From NCBI GenBank assembly GCA_964247055.1, contig OZ176059.1:2170001-2234000 (forward strand): 64,000 bases of DNA. The letters are read 5' to 3'. Below are positions 27,805 through 39,414 of the stretch, piece after piece; positions within the stretch are counted from its first letter, which is position 1; each line of letters starts with the position of its first letter. Source of the DNA: Paragordius varius (Eukaryota; Nematomorpha). Below the pieces are notes generated by a model that did no database searches, was not told where the DNA came from, and saw nothing but the letters and a program-made list of their open reading frames with translations. A program made the position numbers and the translations under genes.

Positions 27805-28330
27805 TCATCGTCCTCTAACACTTTGAATGAAATTGGGGTATCTAAATACCCAAAACTTAATTTAAGTTAATATTTCAAAAAGCTTCTGAAGGAAAGGTAC
27901 CAATTTAAATGCTTCTATCCTGATGAAAATATAAATGAGCTAAAATAAAATTTCGTTTTGAAAAAAAGTTCCATATCAAACTACTTTGACGCCATTTTTA
28001 TATAAATGCAAAATATGTGTTAATTTAAATTTAAAGATATAATCAAAGCAATGTTTTCACATCAATTATTGATAGAAATATTACAATTTAGCCAATGCAC
28101 ACGTGTCAGGCTGACTAAATTTTTACCGGGTTTTACCTTATAATTAACAAGTATTTTAGAATAACTTTTTCATATATTCCGGTTAATCAATATTATATAG
28201 GTGCCCTTTTGCCATGGTTGGATTCCTTCTATATTTTATCAAGTATTTAATTTTAAATAGGTCTGGGGTAACCAACCACCACAATTTGAATCGAAGGACT
28301 GAAATGAATGTTTTGTATCCAAGTGTTAAC
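27805..28330 (+). repeat. Unnamed dispersed repeat (family R), copy 2
   Basis: Begins near AACACTTTGAATGAAATTGGGG, runs through GAAAAAAAGTTCCATATCAA, CCAATGCACACGTGTCA and TTTTGCCATGGTTGGATTCC, and ends near TTTTGTATCCAAGTGTTAAC. Same order as at 24885-25440. Confidence 0.8.
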
Positions 28331-28577
28331 TTGCTTTGTAATATGTCATCCAGATGTTTTTAAATCATATTGGAATCGAGGAAAACATTAAAATTTTAGT
28401 CAAAAAATTTTAGTTTTAAAATTGACATTTTGAGGTTCCCAAATATTAATACAAACAAATGGTAAATTTTTTTCCCCAAACATTCGGAATCTGATAGCCC
28501 AACATACCCTATTTAATAATAAATTTCAAAACGTACAGGGCTTACCCTCAAATTTAATTACACTGATAATATAATAT

Positions 28578-28836
28578 GTTGTAAAAAAATTATACAGACA
28601 AAACGTAAAAATAGAAAGATAAAAATTTTCATACAACCATAATTTTTAAAAATAATTTATCCCATATAAATTAATTAAATAAAATCGTAAATTGCACAAT
28701 TGTTTGTGTTACCAATATAATTTGAAACAATAAGTTATATTTAAGAATATCAAGATTTTAAAATTATGGTTGTCTTTTAGAAAAATTAATATTTGTTTAT
28801 AATTTGTTTTGTTTATATAATTTTAATTTTTACTGT
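28578..28836. mobile_element. MITE family A, copy 11
   Basis: AAAAATTATACAGACAAAACGT at the left; GGTTGTCTTTTAGAAAAATTAA and TAATTTTTACTG at the right. Confidence 0.75.
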
Positions 28837-28869
28837 GTATCTTAATAGTTGTTAGTCCCCCAAATACCA

Positions 28870-29528
28870 TATTTTTGTAACCCACTAAAATAGACTAGTT
28901 TTTAAAGACGCTGCATTAAAATCCAAATATTATATTTTAAAATAAATGCACCAGTTTTCCGCATGGTGTGCTTTTGGTTTTGGGTCTTACAAGATATGAT
29001 GCTGAAAATTTTTTTGGTGATAGCTTAATGCTTGACTGCAAAAATATAATTAATAAATTCTTTCACAAGCTATGTTAAAAGAAAGGCAGTATATATAATA
29101 TTTTATTAGATGTGGGCTCTGAAAGTGTGCAATTTTCGGACCTCCAAAAAACTCCTATAACTTACACAAAAAAATATCGAGTATGTGAGATATAGAAACT
29201 GATTTTATATGATAGATGACAGGGAAAAATATTTTTTTAATAAGATAGATAATCTACTAAATAATTTTTATCAAAAAAGTAGCGTATCTGTTTTGCATGG
29301 TGGATTAAAACATTTTTTAAAATATAATGATGCTAAACATATTTATTTGCCAGAATCTGAAAGATTTATTTGTTTTGTATTTAGTTTAATTATTATGATT
29401 GTTGACTTTTGTTAAAAATCAATTAAATTTGAAAATAAACTCTTTCAAACCTTTTGAGGTTATAGAAATGTTCAGCTTTTCATTGTATGATTCCAAAATA
29501 ACATATTTTGATACTTTTGTTTTTATAC
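28870..29528. other. Intergenic repeat-like tract, class unknown
   Basis: GTGCTTTTGGTTTTGG..CTTACAAG and GTGGGCTCTGAAAGTGTGCAATTTTCGG recur in diverged form at 30745-30770 and 30955-30985. A 68-codon frame at 29209-29415 has no recognised relatives and was not called. Confidence 0.45.
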
Positions 29529-29842
29529 GCCATTTCCAACTCACACAGAGCTTCAAATTTCAAACATTTCTAATTCACCCTTTAAAAATAGAAATCACCC
29601 TTAATTTCAAAAGCATTATATAATTCATATTTATCCAAATAAATTGTGTTTTTTAATCAAAAATTAGCCATATATTATTATTTAAAAATCTCTGTTTTAA
29701 ATTAAAAAATGATCAATTGCACTAAGAAAAAATTAAATATTAAAGATGGTCAGCCCAAAAACGTATATTTTTTATGGATGAATTTGAAATTTTGGAAGGT
29801 GATTTTAAAATGTTTAAGGGTAAATATAAATCGCACATGGAA
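29529..29842. mobile_element. 21-bp-array element (family B), old copy
   Basis: GCCATTTCCAACTCACACAG and TTCTAATTCACCC near the left; GGATGAATTTGAAATTTTGG, AAGGGTAAATAT and ACATGGAATG at the right. Strongly diverged, so older than most copies. Confidence 0.6.
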
Positions 29843-30152
29843 TGAGAAAATTTGAGACTTTCGGAGCCATCTAAAAATTTTTTATATAAATATTATTTGT
29901 TTGTGATATTTAATATTTCGGAATAAAGCATTTAGATATCGCTAAAAATTAATATTACAGCATGTTGCAAGACTGGAGATTTTTCGATATGGAGCAATTT
30001 CCAAAAATGGGTGGATTACTATTGACGAAGGGTTTCACATATCGTTTATAATTTCTATTTATACTTTCATTTAATTCTATTTAATTATCCTTTACCCTTA
30101 TATTACGGATTTTAACAACTGTTATTTAATAAGAATATACATATATATATAA

Positions 30153-30385
30153 ACCATTTACAATTCAAATTCACCCTCAAACTATTCAAATTCACCCTAA
30201 ATATAAACTATGTGTTTTAGGATTAATATAATTCATTATTATTAAGAAATATCTCCATGGCTTAGTTTATTATATTTTTAGCATCCTTTTAATTTTGAAC
30301 TAAATTTCATTTTTTAAAAATATTAAAAAATAAAGGTAATATTTAATCTTAAAAAACACATAATTAATTTATTTTAGGGTGATCA
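30153..30385. mobile_element. 21-bp-array element (family B), right end truncated
   Basis: ACCATTTACAATTCAAATTC with two units after a TA run at 30139-30150; the core runs to TTATTTTAGGGTGA near 30383, where the right array should start but is missing. Confidence 0.8.
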
Positions 30386-31680
30386 AGAAATATGCTAGAT
30401 ATGACATTACAAAAAATAAAAAAATATTAGGTGCCTGTCACGAGTTACAGTGAATTTGTCAAGACGATAACACAGGTTCGAAAAAGGATGGAGATAAATA
30501 TATAAATAACTTATGAGAATTTCCTCGACCACCTTTTTAAAGATTTGTATAATAAAATAGAAATTATGGAAGTTTACTTATGTTCAACTTTTATTATCCA
30601 AATTTATTATATCCTGCTCACACAAAAGCTGGCACTAATCCAGGGTCTATAAATAGGGATTTGACCATAATACTGACTCTAAAATCGGGGGAAAATATAG
30701 CGAAGAAATATCACATTCTGATAGGAAATATATCAGCATTACAATAGTGCTTTTGGTTATTGCCCTTACAAGTTATATATAAAAGTCTTCTAAACTTTCA
30801 AGGTAAAAGCTCCATATAAGTAAATGGCAATATTTACGCACATTTTTTCAATAATTTTTTTTTGATGAAATTTAAATGCTACATTCCTTAAATATCACTA
30901 AAATATATCACTACGTATATAAGTAAAAAATATTTTTAAAACTTTTAAATTTTGGGTGTGGGCTCCAAATGTCTCAAATTTTTGCACATGCTCAACAAGC
31001 AAGTTCTTTTAACATAAAAGAGAAGATTATGCGCGATAAAATTTTAAGATATATACTAAATTTTGACATCAAAAAATTTTTTTTCGAAAAAAATGGATAT
31101 TTTGCATAAAAATTTGATATATAGCGTAATTTTATGAACATGTGGCGAACGATATAAAATCTTTTTAGATTCTCAGAATCGTTGAAAATATTCTCTCTTT
31201 AAATTCAGATATAAATTGTTTTTTACAAAATTTTACCCAAATTTATAAGTAAATGGACCTTTAAATTAATTCTAGATGCTAAAATTTAATATAAAAAAAT
31301 TATTTTCACTATATCATAAACATTTCGCACCGCTAAACCAGGCTTCAAAACATAAAACTGGCTTCACCAAAATTTTGCTAATCATAGTTTTTAGCAAAAT
31401 TTTATTTAGCATAATTTAAAATATTTTTCGATTATTCTCGTAATTTTTACGTTTATTTTTAGAGAACTAGCTCATTTTGGAAGGGGAAAAAATGTGGGTC
31501 GGGCAAATTTAAAAATTTTATGTGATTAATATATATGGGTGATATTTTTTGATTAGAGATCCACTTCAACCAAATAATGTGACTTAATTTTGCATTTTTT
31601 AAGTTGCTTCAAAGATATAAACTTTCTAATATCATTCGTAAGGGGTAAAGCACCATGATAATCCTGATATTTTTCTATGA

Positions 31681-31682
<2 letters not shown>
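30386..31682. other. Intergenic, no gene recognised
   Basis: AT-rich tract with the diverged repeat blocks near 30745 and 30955 noted above. No coding, RNA or complete transposon signature seen. Confidence 0.45.
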
Positions 31683-31721
<39 letters not shown>

Positions 31722-31952
31722 ATTTACAATTTAAATTCATCCTAAAAATAAATTATGTGTTTTCGGGTAATAAACATATTAATATAAAATATATGTTTAT
31801 GGATCAGTTCATTATATTTTCAGTACAAATTTAATTTCGAACTAAATTTTTTTTCAAAAATGGAAAAAAATATAATTTTTAATCTTAAAAAACACACAAT
31901 TTATTTTAGGACAAATTTGAATTGTTCGAGAGTGAATTTGAAGTGTGAATGG
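31683..31952. mobile_element. TA run plus 21-bp-array element (family B)
   Basis: TA run 31683-31718 leads directly into ACCATTTACAATTTAAATTC at 31719. The right end has two units, TTTGAATTGTTCGAGAGTGA and a worn terminus GTGAATGGT. Confidence 0.82.
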
Positions 31953-32984
31953 TTTTTCGACACTGTGTAATTACAGGAAAGGAATGTATGCAAATAAGGC
32001 TATACGAACCCAGGGTATGTTTTTACCCAATGATTTTAAGCCTTATCCATCGGGTTATGGTATTAAATATTAATTATTCAACAAATAAATATTAACGGAT
32101 TAATGCCCATATAGGTTTGCATTAAACACCACAAAGATTTAGTGTTTTGCAGAACTCACATTTTAGGGGAGCGGTTTGATAAAGTCTGATTCTTGCAATA
32201 CGCCGCCCTCCGACAATTAATGTGCGGCCGAGGGAACTTTGAATATTTAAAATTGACAAAATTATGCTAAGAATAGTCTATTCAATTGGAAAAAAATGGA
32301 AAAAAAATATTATATTATCTTTGCATTATACAGTTTTATATATGAAATCTAATACCTTGAGTTTTTTGAGGAAAATGCGGCCAGGGAAATATTACTTAAG
32401 ATCAAGTGGGCCACTTTTTGGGTTGCTAGGGCATATCTTAAAGAAGCTAAATTCGGTGGCGTTACATATAGATAAAATTTTTCACTTTGGGCCTAATGTA
32501 GAATATTGCATTCATGTAAATAATTTAAATTTTTATATAAATGCTCAAGAGTTGCTGAAATAAAGGCATTAAAAACTATATCATCCTTGTTGCATTGAAT
32601 TCATAGTTTAAAACATACACGTTCAGATTCGCTCCATTTTACATTTTTTATAAATTTCATGGTTATAAAATCAGGAAAAAAATTTAATGAAGAAATTTAA
32701 AATGAAGATCATTATCTATTATATCGAAATATTTAAAGCACTGTGGTCAAAATCAAGCCAAATTTTAAATTTATGGTGAGCTTTTTTTTTAATTTTAAAA
32801 ACTTTTAAATTCGAATGAGCCTATACATTTTCCGAAAAATTAATGAAAAATCCAATTTAATAAATTTATTTTTCCCAGATGAGGAAAAAAACTATTGCCT
32901 CTTGATGCAAAATCATTCTAAAATTATTATAAATACTGAATAGTCCTACACTTTTATTTTGCTTTAAAACCAATAATAGCTTTA
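31953..32984. other. Intergenic, no gene recognised
   Basis: Includes a slightly GC-richer patch at 32160-32240 and a 99-codon frame at 32264-32563 without family resemblance or splice context. Possibly old transposon sequence. Confidence 0.4.
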
Positions 32985-33560
32985 CTTGAATACAACACAT
33001 TCATTTTAGTCCTCCGATTGAAATTGGGGTATTATGTACCCCAGCCCTTTTTAAAATTAAATTCTTCGAAAATTATAGAAGGAATCAAAACCATGGCAAA
33101 ATTTCGCACTTATATAACATTAACCCGAAATATATAAAAAATTTATTCAAAAATACTTGATATTACTTATTTTAAGCTAAAACCGAAAGGTAAAATAATT
33201 AGTCAACGTGACATGTGTGCAATGGTAATATTGAAAAATAATACAAAATAAACCGCTTTTTCTATTTCGATCAATGTTAGATGTAATTTAAATAGGAAAT
33301 TAGCTTTAATTTCACCCTTAAAATTAAATGAAGACGATATGCAAAAATTTTGTAAAATAAAAATGGCGTCGAAGTAGTTTGACATGGAACTTTTTTTTCA
33401 AAACAAAATTTTAATTAGATATTTTGGCATATTTATATATTTTTATTAGGATAGAAGCATAAATTTAATTTGGGACGGTTTCCTTCAGTAGTTTTTTTAA
33501 AATCCTAACTAAAATTTAGTGTGGGGTATTTGGATACCCCAATTTCGAAGTGTTAAAATC
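32985..33560 (-). repeat. Unnamed dispersed repeat (family R), copy 3, inverted
   Basis: Reads inverted relative to 27805-28330: GAATACAACACATTCATTTT, AAACCATGGCAAAATTTCGC, GTCAACGTGACATGTGTGCA, GACATGGAACTTTTTTTTCA and GGTATTTGGATACCCC in reverse order. Confidence 0.8.
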
Positions 33561-33614
33561 CCTATTTTTATATGAAATTTACCAAATAATAGTAAATCCA
33601 AATTAAATTATCGA

Positions 33615-34125
33615 GGGGGTATAAAGTTCCATGCGAGTGTGGTAGAGTTTTTATCGGTCAAACCGCAAGGAAAGGCAAAACAACTTAAAAAATGGGGATT
33701 TTCAAAGGACTATTGCAGAACATTGTTGCAAGGATGCCCATAATGTTTCCTTTGATAATGTTACATACGATTCTAAATAATAATCAAAAACTTACACGAG
33801 AATCATAGGTGATTCTCAAGGGAAACAATTTTAACTTAAGAGGAAGGACAAAAATTGATAGACAACTTAAAGTTGTATTCCATTTTATATTTTATATTTT
33901 TATTTAGTTTTAGTAACTTATGTCTTGTAATTTAAAAATCGTTTTTTCGACTTGATATCGACCACTTTCAGTGACAAAAAGTTTTAATTTGTTATTTTTA
34001 AAAAAAAACAACAATAAATATTTTCAAAAATTGTATATAAAGATCTACCATTGTCTCCACATCCCTTTTTTATTTTTTAACGCTGAAGACGGACATCCTT
34101 TATAGTGTCCGAAACCGTACACAAT
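33615..34125 (+). mobile_element. Penelope-like element, GIY-YIG 3' remnant, broken
   Basis: Near 33622 the frame reads GVYKVPCECGRVFIGQTARK, the start of a GIY-YIG endonuclease as found at the C-terminus of Penelope-like elements (pattern G.YK.PC.CG..YIG.T.R). Further family-like pieces (AEHCC, AHNVSFDN) follow in a changed frame. The copy is broken in several places and lacks its reverse transcriptase. The 3' part includes the hammerhead-like hairpin at 34083. Looks old. Confidence 0.75.
34083..34115 (+). ncRNA. Hammerhead-ribozyme-like hairpin of the Penelope-like element
   Basis: CTGAAGA, then CGGACA - 10-base loop - TGTCCG, then AAAC. CUGANGA and GAAA flanking a stem are the hammerhead core, which Penelope-like elements are known to carry. 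Using GGACA/TGTCC as stem II restores GAAA but leaves C opposite C at the stem base, so the core is imperfect and activity is doubtful. Confidence 0.5.
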
Positions 34126-34407
34126 TTTTATTTATTTTTTATATGACACGTTTTAAAATAAATTTCCATATATTTTAAAAAACATATTACACTCGGCAAT
34201 CTGAATAATTAAAATAGCTTTATAGATCCGCCTTTTTCAATTCTCCAAGGAGTTATTCTAATTTCTATACAAGTTTTTTATTTTAAATCATGCCTTTACC
34301 AAACGCTTAGAAACCATGTGCTTACCATATGGCCTAACAATCAGGGGAGTTTTAAATATTTGAAAGCGGTTTTTTCAAAAAATCGGAATACCAAACAAGA
34401 AATAATT

Positions 34408-34579
34408 ATGCAAATCATTCAAGATTTAGACGCTACATATACACATCTTAGGAAGCGATTGGATGATATGGGTTATATACAACCATTTGGCCCAGAATCG
34501 ATTTCGTTAATTCAATCCCTTATAACAGATTTAAATTCGGAAAACACTAAACCAAAATTGGAACATGTATATATTTTTG
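34408..34579 (+). CDS. CEP135: CEP135 exon e1: start and N-terminal signature
   Basis: MQIIQDLDATYTHLRKRLDD, MGYIQPFGPESISLIQSLIT. The frame stays open upstream with no ATG, so 34408 is taken as start; a 5' exon cannot be excluded. The exon end is uncertain: a donor at 34580 pairs in phase with the acceptor at 34639 (60-base intron); a donor at 34567 with acceptor 34593 would make a 27-base intron. Confidence 0.85.
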
Positions 34580-36367
34580 GTTTTTATATGTAGCAGACAA
34601 AATCTTCCAAATTTAATATTCAATATAAACCTATTTTAGCTAAATTATTGCGAAACATTTGCCAATTAAATGAAGAGAAATGTAAAATTAATCAAACCCT
34701 AGGGAATGAAAACGAGGGTAATTTTATTTTTAACTTACATAATATAGATTTAAAACGTAAGATTAAAAGTTTGGAGGAAATAAATGCAAATTATGAGTTT
34801 CGGGAAACGCAATTAGTTAAAAAAATTTGCGCAGCCGAAAAAGATATACAGGAAAAGTCACGGCTATTATTAAAATTGGAGGATAAAAATTTAAAAGCTA
34901 TCATTCATACACCAGGTTACATTTATTTTTATTAATAATATGAATTATATTTTAATTTAATTATTAAACCTTTTTATAATAAAGTATTATTAAATACACT
35001 TTATAATAATAATTTTTTTAGATTTACATATTATAATTCATTAGTTTCTAGCACATCTTTTGTATCTTAGATATTTCGTTTGTTATTCCCATTATAATAA
35101 AAAACGATGTATTTTAGGGTTTTATATTTATTAATATATTTAACAAACTCAAAGGATTTCTCCAATCATTTCAATCAAAAATATTTTCAGAATATTTGGC
35201 ATTTTCCTATTTTGATTAGTTATAAATTAGTTATATCAGGATAGTCCCCACATTAATCATTAATTCCTTTAATTATTTTTTTAGCAAATAGATAAAAAAG
35301 TGTTAATAACCTGTTTAAGCAATATATTTACCATTTTCTCATATATGGCGTTTTAACACCAATTCTTTTGGATTTTTTGAGTATTTCAGACATATATTAT
35401 CTTTGTCTTAACATAGGTTATACTCTATATTACACAAATTTATAGGCAAAAAAAGCAATCAGCTGTTTAGCACATTATTCTATTTTTTAATTTCATCCCT
35501 AATAAGTAGTTCAAATTTTACGACTTTGATAGACTTTGCGTTGTTTTTTTAAAAGAATATACCATAATATACCCAACTAATGATTTTTTGGGTATGATTA
35601 TTTTTGAACAATGTTTGAATTAGCATATAGCTGTTTATTTGCAACAGCTCGTTTATCAAGGTGGGTCTGTACATATATATATATATATAGATAAATACTA
35701 ATTACACCTCGATTCTATCTAAAAATTAATTATGTGTTTTGGAACTTTTTAAACTCAATATTGATATGAAAAATTTCTTTATGGCTTATGTTTATTTTAA
35801 ACAAAAAACCTTTATTTATTATTTTAAAAAAATCATAAAATATAGGTGATTGTTAATTTTTACAAACTTATATTTTCAGGGCGAATTCGAAATGTTTAAA
35901 AGGGTGAAATTTCAATGTTACATGGTTGGTGTATATATACAGTAATGTAGGGTAAAAAACCACAATGGTTGAAGTTAAACATGATTTCCCCTATACATTA
36001 ACAATAATTTTGTTATAATTTTGCAATAACATTTTTAAACCATACCTTACTGTATATATATGTGATAGGTGGTCATGCTAATCCCGTACCCTTTAAACGA
36101 CAACGTATGGTTATTGATACTTTTTTACCCGCGCCGACCGAATCAAAAATCAATATTTCTAATCATCGCACAGCAAATCATAAGAATGAAAATAATGGAT
36201 CATCGTTATCGTTTGCGGAAATGGGGGGTAGTACTTTGCCCTCTTTTACACTCAAGGATGGAGATGAGGGGCCAAATAATTCTTCATTCATTGCCACACA
36301 TGATGGTTACGATAATGATCATATGGTCGGAACAATCACCAATGAAACGACGGATATATTGAATGTA

Positions 36368-36399
<32 letters not shown>

Positions 36400-39176
36400 A
36401 AATGTAAAAAATAATTAACGTTTAGTATAATTACTTTTAATATATAAAATAAAAATAATATTATATAATTTAATATGAACATTATATTAACTTTTTTATT
36501 TTGTGCACTCAAAATCCAATGAAAAACAATATTACAAGCAAAGAACATATTGTAAACACATTTTAAGTATATAATTACTATCCTATTTTTGCACAATGCT
36601 GTATATTCCAAAAAATCTTCGACTAACTTAACAAAATATAAACACATTTAATTTATTTTTACAAAATTTTAGTCCTTTTTTGAGTTCTGAATCAAGTTTA
36701 TATTTCTCCCTAAAAAATAGTAATATAAAACTATTTTACTTCTTTTAAAGGCACTATAACATAAATATTATATATGTGTATTTATAAAAACAAGAATTTT
36801 AAATTTCATCTTATATTATAGATGGCTGATAATCTAATCCAGGCTTTGAATGAACGATTAACCCATGCAAATCTAACCCGTAATGGATTGGAACAACAAC
36901 TCTTGGATGTCAAACAACAGGTTGTATGATCTTCATAATAAAGACAGGACGTAAAAATTAAACGACAAATTTTTTTATAAATGACAATAATTTTATTACC
37001 ATGTTTTTTAGTTAATAATATTTATTGTTTTAGGTAGTGTTTATAGAAAGAGAGAGTTAAATTAATAAAACACTCTTATTTTAATTATTGCATTTACAGT
37101 TTAAACTCACCCTTAAACTATTCAAATTCACCCTAAAATAAATTATGTGTTTTTTCAAGATTAAAAATTACCTGTATTTTTTTATATTTAAAAAAATGAA
37201 ATTTCGTTTAAAATAAATATAATACTGAAAAAATAATAAACTATGTCATAAGAATATATTACTTATTAATGATGAGTTATATTAGCTGCCTGAAAACACA
37301 TAATTTATTTTTAGGGGGGAATTTGAATTGTTCAAGGGTGAATTTGAATTGTACGAGAATGAATTTAAATGGTAAATTGTATCTAATAAAAGTATATAGA
37401 CAGGTTTTAAAAAAAGTATGGTTGTCCTTACATACATTATAAAATATTTGTCTTTAAGTTAATATAACACTTTGTCCTTATAATATAAATTTAAATTCTG
37501 TATATATGAATATAATTTATAGTTAAACGCTAAAAATGAATACATTGAAACCATTTTGCAACCATATGTGAAAGAATTAGATCCTAACACTGATGATATT
37601 ATCCTAATGCAAGGTACATATTTTTATATTGAATTGTTAAAATTTATACTTTATTTAATTTTATATTCAGAATTATTTTTTTATTATTTATATTTTTATT
37701 ATATTATATGCTTTTTTTATTATTGTTTATTGGAAGGTTAATAATTAAAGTTATAACAAATATGTAATACTTAATAATTTGAAAGTCTAATCTTTTCTTA
37801 ACTGTGAAAAATATACGCAATATAAAATTCTTTTTTTTGATTTATAAAAGCAACCTTATGCCATTTTTTCCTTATATATTTATGTCATTAGGGTGGTTGA
37901 TTAATATATATATGGTTAAGAATATTGCTATATTTTAAAACCAGTTTGTTAGCTATATGTTAAAAATTATTAGCTAAATACATAATATCGAAAAAAAATT
38001 CTGACACAGTATTATATGGGTTTTGTTTTCAAAAAAAATTTATCCTTAATTTTTTATTTTTTTGACTAAATAAATAACGGCTATATGAAAATATTAACAT
38101 ATATTAATAAAATTGTGTGTGCTACTAAATTCTCTATCCCTTAAATTCATGTTTTAGTATAGGTTATAAAAATATATTATATTTAATTAATAAAACACAT
38201 ATAGAAATAAGTTACTTTAAAAAATTAAAATTAATATAAATTTATAATTTACACATGAAAATGAGGAAAATGAACTCACTATTTTAAACAAATCTCCTAT
38301 CTAAAAATTAGAAATTAAATATAAAAAATATCATAATCATTAAATTAATTAGGGAAGTAAATAATAAAATTGAAATTGATAATAAAAAATATGTATAAAA
38401 TAAAATTTATTTTTAAATATATATTAATTTAAAAAAATATTCCAGGGAAATTTGGTAAAAAAAACGATAAATCAACCAGCACATCGTTTGAGAAACGAAT
38501 ATCTCAAAAAACATCATAATTAATAATAAAAATAATAAATCGTAAAAATCTAAAATTAAATATAAAAATATTAAAAATATATTTAATTTAAAATATATAT
38601 AAATATATTTTTTTTAAAAAAACATTCCAGGTAAATTTGGTAAAGAAAAAAACGATGAATCAACCAGCACATCGTTTGAAACAACTACACCCCTGCTGGC
38701 TAGGAAAGCTTTAATATTAGCGGACATTGAACACAATATGACGGTTGAGGATATCGAAAGGGAATATCTTAATTTGGGTGACAATAATGAAGGTCATAAA
38801 TATATTGAATAATCGAATTTTTTAAAATATATACCATTTACAATTCAAATTCACCCTCGAACGATTCAAATTCACCCTTGAACAATTCAAATTCACCCTC
38901 AAATAAAATAAATGTTTTTTAAGATTAAAAATTACCATATTTTTATATATTTTTAAAAAATAAAAATTTTGTTTTAAATTAAAATAATACTGAAAAACTA
39001 ATAAACTATAACATAAACATATATTTATTAATAATGTGTTATAATAGTTCGAAAATATATAATTTATTTTTAGGGTGAATTTGAGTTGTTCGAGGGTGAA
39101 TTTGAATTGTTCAAGGGTGAATTTGAGTTGTTCGAGGGTGAATTTGAATTGTTCAAGGGTGAATTTGGACTGTAAA

Positions 39177-39251
<75 letters not shown>

Positions 39252-39378
39252 ATTTGTTTTATGAAAACTTAAAACTTTCTTTTATATTTTCCAGGTAAAG
39301 AATTAAATTATGGTTAATAAATTAATTTGGGTGGCAGTAATGAAGGGCATAAATGTATAAAATAATCAAATTACTTTT

Positions 39379-39414
<36 letters not shown>

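Larger units (their letters stand above)
34916..36068 (+). other. CEP135 intron 2
   Basis: Mostly unassigned AT-rich sequence, with a worn family B element and a family E MITE at its 3' end. Confidence 0.8.

Noticed and set aside
29209-29415. 68-codon plus-strand frame with charged residues
   Set aside because: No recognised family and no supporting splice context; it sits in a repeat-like tract.
32264-32563. 99-codon plus-strand frame
   Set aside because: No domain or family resemblance; flanking GC patch looks like decayed transposon sequence.
34567-34593. 27-base intron between CEP135 exons e1 and e2
   Set aside because: Phase allows it, but every other intron in the window is far longer; the 60-base alternative is preferred, though RNA would be needed to decide.
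36069-36362. Second plus-strand frame overlapping exon e3
   Set aside because: It is the shifted frame of a GC-richer true exon; the other frame continues the CEP135 block and joins neighbours in phase.
38448-38525. Considered as an alternative coding exon of CEP135
   Set aside because: The internal deletion and lysine-rich shifted sequence run into a stop, and phase with e5 and e6 is not kept through to a donor.
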